Assembly (NCBI GenBank): GCA_905236615.1
Contig: CAJORC010000262.1
Span: 1 to 10,571 of the forward strand
Direction of reading: 5' to 3'
DNA length: 10,571 nucleotides
From: an uncultured Lachnospiraceae bacterium
Lineage (GTDB): Bacteria > Bacillota > Clostridia > Lachnospirales > Lachnospiraceae
Shown: piece after piece, positions 1-5,617 of the stretch
Layout: each line of letters begins with the position of its first letter
Position numbering within the stretch: position 1 is the stretch's first letter
The notes under the pieces: model-generated
The model's input: only the letters and a program-made list of their open reading frames with translations
Databases searched by the model: none
What the model was told of the DNA's origin: nothing
Position numbers and translations under genes: made by a program

Positions 1-3
1 ATG

Positions 4-1023
4 TTATAGCGAAAACACAGGATAGCAGTGGGCTCCCTTCTGTGCTTCGATGAGATAGTCATGGACTTCGCCGTCTGAAGTAATGATACGGGCATGATTA
101 CCGCTGCTGAATATCGTTATTGAGAAAGAGAGATTTCCCTTTTCACCGTAATATTCATAATATTCGCTTATTGCCGTATCATCAGTAAGTGCTGAAGCAG
201 CCTCTTCATTATCATAAACAAAATCATTTATGTAGGCTGCGGCATTGGCTATGGCGGTGCTGTTTCCTCTGACGAAAAGCGCAGGCTCTATCGTATGGAA
301 AACATTCTCAGCAAGTGCTTCCTTGCTGATTCCGTTAACATTTTCAAGGGCGGTTGAAATTTTCGTACCGTCTTTAAGAGTCATGCTGCCGTCAGATTCA
401 ATATTACAGCTTGTTGCATTTATCTGATAGTGATAATTCTCGCCGTCGGCAGTAACGTTGATATCTCCGAAAACGGTTTTACTGTCGAGACTGATCTCGG
501 AACGGCTTCGGCTTATATTCAATTCACCATCGGACTTACCGGAAAAAACTATCTTTTTATCGCTGTCTTCAAGACTTAAGCAGATTTCATAAGAATAATC
601 CGTTCCGGAAAGTATCAGACCTTCCTGAGGATGAACGGTAACCGAATCGATAGAACTTCCTTTTATTTCATAGTAAAAATTAGTCCCGGAAATCTTCAGA
701 TCGGTATTGCTTCCAAGATCATTAAAAATGACCGGATCGGTATAATCTATTTCTGTATCTGTACCGCCGTTGCTGATATTTATGGAACCATATCTTTCTG
801 CATCATCGGGAATTACTATAGTTGATGCTTCTTCGGATTCTGTTTCAGTCTCGGTTTCTGACGCTGCAGGTTTTTCATGATCCGAAAGAACATCTGCTTC
901 AGTAGTTTCATTGATTATATTTGCAAGAACGCTGTGCTCACTGTCTCCGCATATGATCATATAAGAACTGATCGCAGTTACAAGAACAGCGGCAGCAGCA
1001 ATTGTTATAACTCTTTTTTTCAT
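4..1023 (-). CDS. Hypothetical secreted or membrane-anchored protein with an acidic Thr/Glu linker
   Basis: I do not recognise this 339-residue protein. It starts MKKR followed by a hydrophobic stretch (about residues 5-25), which reads as a signal peptide or single membrane anchor. Cys25 follows MII, which is not a good lipobox, so lipidation is doubtful. Residues 38-68 are rich in Thr, Glu and Ser and look like a flexible extracellular linker. The rest is beta-rich and polar. Three related segments stand out: LKISGTNFYYEI (109-120), LILSGTDYSYEI (137-148) and INVTADGENYHYQI (188-201), which suggests repeated beta-hairpins. The C-terminal part (about 235-339) is a mixed region with no motif I can name. 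The ATG has no clear Shine-Dalgarno sequence, only a weak AAAGA. It lies 138 bp downstream of aroA on the same strand but has no obvious functional link to it. I am confident it is a real gene, but its function is unknown. Confidence 0.8.
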   Translation of the reverse strand: MKKRVITIAAAAVLVTAISSYMIICGDSEHSVLANIINETTEADVLSDHEKPAASETETETESEEASTIVIPDDAERYGSINISNGGTDTEIDYTDPVIFNDLGSNTDLKISGTNFYYEIKGSSIDSVTVHPQEGLILSGTDYSYEICLSLEDSDKKIVFSGKSDGELNISRSRSEISLDSKTVFGDINVTADGENYHYQINATSCNIESDGSMTLKDGTKISTALENVNGISKEALAENVFHTIEPALFVRGNSTAIANAAAYINDFVYDNEEAASALTDDTAISEYYEYYGEKGNLSFSITIFSSGNHARIITSDGEVHDYLIEAQKGAHCYPVFSL

Positions 1024-1138
1024 TATCTTTATTTCTGTCTCTGTTTCTTTTTTTTAGTTAAGTTAAATTAAGCTGATTAATTATAAGGGATAAATATAAA
1101 CTCAACTTAAACATTTTAAACTGAAAATAAAGATAATG
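1021..1138 (-). repeat. 13-bp inverted repeat enclosing the leader and start codon of the left-most gene
   Basis: The plus-strand sequence CATTATCTTTATT at 1021-1033 is the exact reverse complement of AATAAAGATAATG at 1126-1138. Similarity extends about two more bases if one extra A is allowed. The left arm contains the ATG (1021-1023, minus strand) and its upstream AAAGA. In an RNA reading through from aroA the two arms could pair and hide the start. The arms are AT-rich, so the structure is only moderately stable and part of the match may be compositional. Confidence 0.5.
1080..1085 (-). promoter_or_regulatory. Candidate -10 box for the left-most gene
   Basis: A perfect TATAAT on the minus strand lies about 57 bases upstream of the ATG. 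No convincing -35 hexamer sits at 16-18 bp, so this is a weak prediction. A start here would leave out the distal arm of the inverted repeat at 1126-1138. Confidence 0.3.
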
Positions 1139-1161
1139 CAATGAAAAATAAAATCTTTTTT

Positions 1162-2460
1162 TTAGTTCTTCAATGAAGCAAGGTCTCTGAAAAAGTCAGG
1201 GTAGGATATGCTGACACATCCTGCATCCTGAATATCCGTCGGCTGAACATCTTCGTTAATAAGAGAAGCGATCGCAAAGCTCATTGCAATCCGGTGATCT
1301 TTGGCGGTATTGATAGCTGCATGATGAAGGGGAGTTTTTCCTCTGATTATCATACCATCATCGGTTGCCTCGATATCAGCACCCATGGCTTTGAGGTTAT
1401 TGACCGTAAGATCTATCCTGTTGGATTCTTTGACTTTCAACTCCGCAGCATCTTTAATAACTGTAGTTCCTTCAGCCTGAGTTGCGACAACTGCGATGAG
1501 AGGGATTTCATCGATTAATGTGGGAATCAGATTTCCACCGATTTCACAAGCCTTAAGGGATGAGGTTTTCACAAGAATATCAGCTGTCTTTTCACCTGCT
1601 TCTTCACGCTCGTTTAAGAGGGTAAGATCCGCATTCATTGCCTTAAATACTTTTATAAGGCCATCCCTTGTGGGGTTTATACCGACATTCTTAACGAGTA
1701 TTTCCGAATTTTCGGCAATAAGTCCGGCACCGATAAAATAAGCCGCTGAAGAAATATCACCCGGAACATTGATCTTCTGACCATGAAGAGCCTTGCCGGG
1801 AGTTATCTCTGCTGTGGGATTTTCAAAAGTTCCGGCCTTTATATCTGCACCAAAGGCAGAAAGCATAAGCTCAGTATGATTTCTTGAAAGAGAAGGCTCA
1901 GTAACTCTTGTTGCAGAGTCGGCATAAAGTCCGGCTAAAAGAATGGCTGACTTTACCTGTGCCGATGCAACGGGAGTCTTGATAGAAATCCCGTGAAGTT
2001 CGGAAGGCTCGATCTTCAAAGGAGCACATCCGTTTCCTTTAACAGAACTGATCTTTGCGCCCATTCTGCTTAAGGGCTCTATAACCCTTTTCATGGGACG
2101 GCGCTGGATAGAAGCATCACCCGTAAGAGAAACTTCGAAGTCCTGACCGGCGAGAATACCTGATAAAATTCGTGTAGTAGTACCGGAATTTCCGCAGTCT
2201 ATGATATCAGAGGGGGCAGAAAGACCGTGAAGACCTTTGCCGTGAACGATAACTGTTTCGGTTTCTGTGTCTTCTTCGATTTCAATACCCATTGCCCTGA
2301 AAGCATTCATAGTGGAAATGCAGTCAGCACTTTTTAAAAATCCTCTGATCTCGGTATCACCCTCGGCTATAGATCCGAACATTATCGAGCGGTGTGAGAT
2401 TGACTTGTCGCCGGGAACATTGATCTCGCCTCTTAAATGGCTTGCGTGTGATAATTTCAT
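1162..2460 (-). CDS. aroA: 3-phosphoshikimate 1-carboxyvinyltransferase (EPSP synthase)
   Basis: This cytosolic shikimate-pathway enzyme joins phosphoenolpyruvate to shikimate 3-phosphate to give EPSP, the precursor of chorismate. The 432 residues match the family's usual length. Visible family motifs, in order, are PGDKSISHRS (Lys19, Ser20, Arg24; substrate binding), GNSGTTTR (90-97; PEP loop), RRPMKR (120-125), QVKSA (168-172), LIDEIP (315-320, with catalytic Asp317 and Glu318), KESNR (344-348) and DHRIAM (388-393, PEP-binding Arg). The GNSGTT and RPMKR motifs resemble the class II, Bacillus-type enzymes rather than the E. coli class; glyphosate response cannot be judged from this alone. 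The start is supported by AAAGGA about 10 bases upstream. It is the last gene of the aroF-tyrA-aroA cassette, 18 bp after tyrA. I see no clear intrinsic terminator after it, so read-through into the next gene is possible. Confidence 0.97.
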   Translation of the reverse strand: MKLSHASHLRGEINVPGDKSISHRSIMFGSIAEGDTEIRGFLKSADCISTMNAFRAMGIEIEEDTETETVIVHGKGLHGLSAPSDIIDCGNSGTTTRILSGILAGQDFEVSLTGDASIQRRPMKRVIEPLSRMGAKISSVKGNGCAPLKIEPSELHGISIKTPVASAQVKSAILLAGLYADSATRVTEPSLSRNHTELMLSAFGADIKAGTFENPTAEITPGKALHGQKINVPGDISSAAYFIGAGLIAENSEILVKNVGINPTRDGLIKVFKAMNADLTLLNEREEAGEKTADILVKTSSLKACEIGGNLIPTLIDEIPLIAVVATQAEGTTVIKDAAELKVKESNRIDLTVNNLKAMGADIEATDDGMIIRGKTPLHHAAINTAKDHRIAMSFAIASLINEDVQPTDIQDAGCVSISYPDFFRDLASLKN

Positions 2461-2478
2461 TATAAATGTATCCTTTCA

Positions 2479-3576
2479 TTAATCAGGAAAAACAGTATAA
2501 CCATGTCTGCTAAGTGTCTGGGAAGCCTTTGATTTAGATGCTTCATCATAGAATTCTATGTGAAGGGCTCCCTGCTCGTAAGTGCGGTTGTGAATGATAC
2601 CAATATTTTTCATTGATATACCCTGAGTTGAAAGGATCGTTGCAATAGTAGCGATTGCACCGGCTTCATCAATGATATCGCAGTGAAGATCATAGATTTT
2701 CGGAAGAGCACCCTTTCGACCGTCGCGAATAGAATTTCTGTAATTTTTAATCTCATCAAAACTCTTATGGAGTTCGCTGCCGTTTGCATCCTTAATAAAA
2801 TCATCAAAGCGGCGCATCCTCTGCATAAATTCATCGATGAGAATCCTTATGTTTTCAGGATTTTCAAGACATATCTGTTCCCACATTGTTGCGTCGGAAG
2901 AAGCTATCCTTGTGATATCCTTAAATCCTCCGGCTGCGATCATCTTCATGTATTCTTCCGGAGAATCCGTCTCCATAACTGTCTGAACCAGCGAATAAGC
3001 GACTATATGAGGCATGTGGCTGACAGCTGCGGTAACATAATCATGATCCTTGGGTGAAAGCACAAGCGGTATGGAGTCAAGCTTAGTAACAAAAGCCTTA
3101 TAATTCTCAACTTCATCATCAGTTACATTATCAGACGGCGTAAGAATATAGTAAGCGTTCTCGATCAGATGATCATTCGCATTGGCATATCCCGATTTTT
3201 CCGAGCCTGCCATCGGATGTCCCCCGATAAAATGAGCATCCGGAAGTATATCATTGACAGCCTTGTGAATCTTACCCTTGACTGAACCTGCATCGGTAAG
3301 GATCGTTTTTTCTGTAAGAAAAGGTTTCAGCTTTTCAAGAAATGATATATTCGTATCAACAGGAGCGGAAAGAAAGATATAATCACAGTTCCTGAAAGAA
3401 TCGTCGATCTCATGAGTACCGTTGTTGATTATCCCGTCAGCAAGAGCGGATTTAAGTGTGGCATCAGAACGGTTAAGCGCGACAATTTCTGCATCAGGAA
3501 ACTTTTTTCTTATTCTCATAGCGATGGAACCGCCGATAAGCCCCAGCCCTATAAAAGCAATCTTAAATTTTTCCAT
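2479..3576 (-). CDS. tyrA: Prephenate dehydrogenase with C-terminal ACT domain
   Basis: This cytosolic enzyme oxidatively decarboxylates prephenate to 4-hydroxyphenylpyruvate, the committed step to tyrosine. An N-terminal Rossmann fold carries GLGLIGGS (10-17). The catalytic region has GGHPMAGSE (118-126, His120), SHMPH (186-190) and DITRIAS (220-226, Arg223 for substrate carboxylate). Residues from about 295 to the end look like an ACT domain (DEAGAIATIATILSTQGISM), which in this family senses tyrosine for feedback inhibition. The 365 residues fit the ACT-containing Firmicute form. After the second beta strand the sequence is ALNRS, with no acidic residue where NAD-dependent members usually have Asp; NADP use is possible. 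The ATG overlaps the aroF stop by one base (TGATG), pointing to translational coupling. No chorismate mutase domain is fused. Arogenate as substrate cannot be excluded. Confidence 0.95.
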   Translation of the reverse strand: MEKFKIAFIGLGLIGGSIAMRIRKKFPDAEIVALNRSDATLKSALADGIINNGTHEIDDSFRNCDYIFLSAPVDTNISFLEKLKPFLTEKTILTDAGSVKGKIHKAVNDILPDAHFIGGHPMAGSEKSGYANANDHLIENAYYILTPSDNVTDDEVENYKAFVTKLDSIPLVLSPKDHDYVTAAVSHMPHIVAYSLVQTVMETDSPEEYMKMIAAGGFKDITRIASSDATMWEQICLENPENIRILIDEFMQRMRRFDDFIKDANGSELHKSFDEIKNYRNSIRDGRKGALPKIYDLHCDIIDEAGAIATIATILSTQGISMKNIGIIHNRTYEQGALHIEFYDEASKSKASQTLSRHGYTVFPD

Positions 3577-4589
3577 CAGAATTTCCTCTTTGCAAGTTCC
3601 GCATAAGGACGAATTTCGTTGGTAAGTTCGTCAAACTGGTCGAAGGTAAGGGACTGGGCACCGTCAGAAAGTGCCTTTGCAGGATCATTATGAACTTCGA
3701 TCATAAGGCCGTCAGCACCGGCAGCAATCGCAGCCTTAGCAAGCGGCTTAACGTATCCGCGAACACCGGTTGCATGAGAAGGATCCACAACTACCGGAAG
3801 GTGGGTACGTTCTTTTAATACAGGAACAGCGGCTATATCAAGCGTGTTTCTCGTGGCGGTTTCAAAAGTACGGATACCGCGTTCACAGAGAACAACGTTA
3901 GGATTTCCTTCGGAAATGATGTATTCTGCTGCATTCAGCCATTCATCGATCGTTGAAGAAAGACCGCGCTTTAAGAGTACGGGAAGTCCGGTGCGTCCTA
4001 CTTCTTTCAGGAGATAGAAATTTTGCATGTTTCTTGCACCGATCTGAAGCATATCAACATATTTTGCAGCAGCATTTACAGATTCAAGTGATATAACCTC
4101 ACTGATAGTTGCAAGTCCTGTTGCTTCAGAAGCTTCTTTCATATATCTTAAGCCTTCTTCTCCGAGACCCTGGAAAGAATAAGGAGAAGTACGGGGCTTA
4201 TAAGCACCGCCTCTGATGATGGTAGCACCGCTCTTCTTGACAGCTTCTGCGACCAGCATCATCTGATCTTCATTCTCAACAGCGCAGGGACCTGCCATGA
4301 TCGTAAGATTATCAGGTCCTATATAAGTATTTCCAACCTTTATCTTAGTAGGTTCCGGATGGAACTTTTTATTTGCGAGCTTATAGCTTTCCGTAACCTG
4401 AACGAGTTTATCAACACCTTCAAAGATCTTTAAGTTATCGTAATTAAGTTTTTCCTTATCACCGATAAGACCGATGATGGTAACTTCTGTACCTTTTGAA
4501 AGATGTGTCTGAAAACCGTTTTCAGTAACATAGTTTACAACCTGTTCGATACTGGCGTCCGAAGCGCCGGGCTTCATAACTATAACCAT
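3576..4589 (-). CDS. aroF: 3-deoxy-7-phosphoheptulonate (DAHP) synthase, class I beta, with N-terminal regulatory domain
   Basis: This enzyme makes the first shikimate-pathway intermediate, DAHP, from phosphoenolpyruvate and erythrose 4-phosphate. Residues 1 to about 75 ([10 protein letters not shown]..., [12 protein letters not shown]) form a ferredoxin-like domain like that of the Thermotoga enzyme, where tyrosine and phenylalanine bind for feedback control. The TIM barrel follows, with AGPCAVE (metal ligand Cys102), [16 protein letters not shown] (126-141), QIGARN (182-187), LLKRG (205-209), CERGIRTFE (235-243), DPSH (His272), EVH (Glu298) and LSDG (Asp309). All four expected metal ligands are present. 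The length of 337 matches the family. The ATG is preceded by AAGGGG about 8 bases away. It is the first gene of the aro cassette. The sequence suggests feedback control at the protein level, and the leader is too short for a T-box. Confidence 0.97.
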   Translation of the reverse strand: MVIVMKPGASDASIEQVVNYVTENGFQTHLSKGTEVTIIGLIGDKEKLNYDNLKIFEGVDKLVQVTESYKLANKKFHPEPTKIKVGNTYIGPDNLTIMAGPCAVENEDQMMLVAEAVKKSGATIIRGGAYKPRTSPYSFQGLGEEGLRYMKEASEATGLATISEVISLESVNAAAKYVDMLQIGARNMQNFYLLKEVGRTGLPVLLKRGLSSTIDEWLNAAEYIISEGNPNVVLCERGIRTFETATRNTLDIAAVPVLKERTHLPVVVDPSHATGVRGYVKPLAKAAIAAGADGLMIEVHNDPAKALSDGAQSLTFDQFDELTNEIRPYAELAKRKF

Positions 4590-4611
4590 AATGTTATCCC
4601 CTTAGACTAAA

Positions 4612-4643
4612 ATTATATAAACCCTACAATACACTAATTTCAA
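4612..4643 (-). promoter_or_regulatory. Candidate sigma-A promoter of the aroF-tyrA-aroA cassette
   Basis: On the minus strand a TTGAAA (-35, 4638-4643) is followed after 18 bp by TATATA (4614-4619), which overlaps a perfect TATAAT at 4612-4617 (20-bp spacing). The start of transcription would fall roughly 20 bases before the ATG, so there is no room for a structured leader. The -10 is good and the spacing is less certain. Confidence 0.45.
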
Positions 4644-4693
4644 GGAAATTGCAACACTTTAACGCGTCGAAGTGCTAAAAATTACAAGTTTTT

Positions 4694-4734
4694 AAAAATA
4701 AAAATCGGGATAAGCAAAAACAGCATATCCCGAT
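4694..4734 (-). terminator. Intrinsic terminator after the small membrane-protein gene
   Basis: On the minus strand a perfect 9-bp stem, ATCGGGATA (4726-4734) with TATCCCGAT (4704-4712), has a 13-base loop in which two further GC pairs can form. It is followed directly by TTTTATTTTT. It starts six bases after the stop codon at 4741-4743 and separates this gene from the aro cassette. Confidence 0.85.
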
Positions 4735-4740
4735 ATAAGA

Positions 4741-5244
4741 TCATAGATAATATTGATCAAGGCAGAAAATCTTCATGCCTTCCCTTATAAGAAAAACAGA
4801 AGAGCTTACAATAAGTACACTTCCGACAACTTTAAGCGAAGAAATCATGAGCTCAGGTACATTACCAATGCCCATGAAAGTGAACTGACAGATCAGGGCA
4901 ATTATAATAAAGAGAAGAAAAACCGTTTTGTAACTGCCCAAAACAATTTTTCTTAATCTTGAATGGATCCTTTCATGCATATTCTGCATTATGACCATAT
5001 TTCCAACAGCATGAGTATCAAAATATTCACAGGCATCTTTATAATCATCTCTTTTATCGATGTTTAAGATACCTCCGTTTCCTTTACCGTCAAAAACAGC
5101 TTTTGCGGTAATCTCTCTATCGAAACCGGGTCCCATATTTAAAATGCCTTCAGTGTAAATGAGACCACGCTTTTTTTTGAGTATTTTTGTAGCTTTGAAG
5201 GAACCACCGAGTTCCCAGATATCTTCCATATTGAAAAGAAACAT
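4741..5244 (-). CDS. Small membrane protein with two C-terminal transmembrane helices, function unknown
   Basis: I do not recognise this protein. Counted from the ATG at 5244 it has 167 residues. The first 100 are soluble and charged, with MEDIWELGGSFKATKILKKKRG at the start and a Gly-rich stretch FDGKGNGG (51-58). Two hydrophobic helices follow (about 105-125 and 133-154), joined by a short GIGNVPE turn. The reading frame also runs back six codons to a TTG at 5262. The ATG at 5244 is preferred because AAGGGGGG (5249-5256) sits just upstream of it, whereas the TTG has no such site. There is no signal peptide, and the basic residues before the first helix suggest a cytosolic N-terminal domain. 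It is divergent from the nucleoside transporter operon and ends in its own terminator, so it is probably monocistronic. No function is proposed. Confidence 0.75.
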   Translation of the reverse strand: MFLFNMEDIWELGGSFKATKILKKKRGLIYTEGILNMGPGFDREITAKAVFDGKGNGGILNIDKRDDYKDACEYFDTHAVGNMVIMQNMHERIHSRLRKIVLGSYKTVFLLFIIIALICQFTFMGIGNVPELMISSLKVVGSVLIVSSSVFLIREGMKIFCLDQYYL

Positions 5245-5261
5245 AAAGCCCCCCTTATTCA

Positions 5262-5279
5262 AGACATATAAAAATGTCT
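5262..5279. repeat. Short inverted repeat in the 5' leader of the small membrane-protein gene
   Basis: AGACAT (5262-5267) and ATGTCT (5274-5279) are perfect 6-bp arms around six bases. They lie between the proposed promoter (5311-5339) and the ribosome binding site. This could be an operator or a small leader hairpin. A short palindrome like this can also occur by chance. Confidence 0.3.
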
Positions 5280-5310
5280 CAGAACTTCATTTAAAAATTC
5301 ACACTTTGAT

Positions 5311-5339
5311 ATAATAGCATAGTCTTCCCCGTGTGTACA
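5311..5339 (-). promoter_or_regulatory. Candidate promoter of the small membrane-protein gene
   Basis: On the minus strand TGTACA (5334-5339) is followed after 17 bp by TATTAT (5311-5316). The spacing is ideal; the hexamers match the sigma-A consensus at 4 and 5 of 6 positions. It would give a leader of about 60 bases carrying the 5262-5279 inverted repeat. Confidence 0.4.
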
Positions 5340-5372
5340 TATTTGAAAACAATGTATACAAAAAAATATGGC

Positions 5373-5401
5373 TTGTATATTTTATTTCCCTCTGTTATTA
5401 T
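5373..5401 (+). promoter_or_regulatory. Extended -10 promoter of the riboswitch-controlled transporter operon
   Basis: TTGTAT (5373-5378) lies 17 bp before TATTAT (5396-5401), which is preceded by TG at 5393-5394, giving an extended -10 element. The -35 is weak (3 of 6) but the extended -10 compensates. Transcription would start near 5408, just before the first paired base of the riboswitch at 5411, which supports the call. Confidence 0.6.
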
Positions 5402-5410
5402 AAATCAGTA

Positions 5411-5487
5411 AAAAATCGATATAGGTCAAAAGATATGGTTTTGATGTTTCTACCCGGTTACCGTAAATAGCCGAACTATCGAATTTT
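5411..5487 (+). promoter_or_regulatory. Purine riboswitch aptamer, guanine class
   Basis: All parts of the purine aptamer are visible. P1 pairs TCGATA (5416-5421) with TATCGA (5477-5482), then has one A-A mismatch and four more A-U pairs out to 5411 and 5487. P2 is seven pairs (5425-5431 with 5439-5445), closing the conserved loop GATATGG (5432-5438). J2/3 reads TTTCTAC (5447-5453), keeping the ligand-contacting U's. P3 pairs CGGTTA (5455-5460) with TAGCCG (5468-5473), closing the conserved loop CCGTAAA (5461-5467). The specificity base, position 74 in xpt numbering, is C5476, which marks a guanine or hypoxanthine sensor rather than an adenine one. Unlike the classic sequence there is one extra base on each side at the foot of P3 (C5454 and A5474). 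It sits upstream of a purine-type importer and an intrinsic terminator, so ligand is expected to reduce expression. Confidence 0.95.
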
Positions 5488-5555
5488 GGTACTTTCTGAC
5501 TAATTAAAATAAGACAAGTTGTTATTGGTATCTTAAGTTCGAAACGTAGAAACAT
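5444..5555 (+). promoter_or_regulatory. Candidate antiterminator pairing between aptamer and terminator
   Basis: ATGTTTCTAC (5444-5453, end of P2 plus J2/3) is perfectly complementary to GTAGAAACAT (5546-5555, terminator 5' arm and loop). Nested inside it, CGAACT (5472-5477, foot of P3 and J3/1) is complementary to AGTTCG (5536-5541). Alternatively TCGAATTT (5479-5486, P1 3' strand) can pair with AAGTTCGA (5535-5542) with one G-U. These pairings cannot coexist with the folded aptamer, and the first also excludes the terminator. This is a structural inference only. Confidence 0.55.
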
Positions 5556-5577
5556 TGGGTTCTGCGTTTATTTTTTT
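5542..5577 (+). terminator. Intrinsic terminator serving as riboswitch expression platform
   Basis: AAACGTAGAA (5542-5551) pairs with TTCTGCGTTT (5560-5569) in a 10-bp stem with a single G-U pair and an 8-base loop. It is followed by A and seven T's (5571-5577). It lies 40 bases before the first gene of the operon and 54 bases after the aptamer, the normal place for a transcription-attenuating riboswitch. When the aptamer binds guanine this hairpin should form and stop transcription. Confidence 0.85.
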
Positions 5578-5617
5578 GCAGAAATCATGGAGAGGGCCTT
5601 ATTTTTAGGAGGATGAA

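Noticed and set aside
1041..1056. T-rich run as an intrinsic terminator after aroA
   Set aside because: On the minus strand it reads as A's, not T's, and no GC-containing stem precedes it.
2683..3057. A 124-codon plus-strand frame opposite tyrA
   Set aside because: It is antisense to a certain gene, with no ribosome binding site and no recognisable protein features.
4590..4680. Possible T-box or other attenuator upstream of aroF, expected for some aromatic biosynthesis genes
   Set aside because: The best promoter lies only about 20-50 bases from the ATG and there is no specifier or T-box motif in between.
5245..5262. Six-codon upstream extension of the small membrane protein to a TTG start
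   Set aside because: The purine-rich ribosome binding site lies inside this extension and directly precedes the ATG at 5244, so the ATG is the better start.
5587..5616. A nine-codon reading frame (MERALFLGG) whose stop lies one base before the lipoprotein ATG and which contains its Shine-Dalgarno site
   Set aside because: It has no ribosome binding site of its own, is very short, and shows no regulatory codons. It is most simply chance overlap with the leader.
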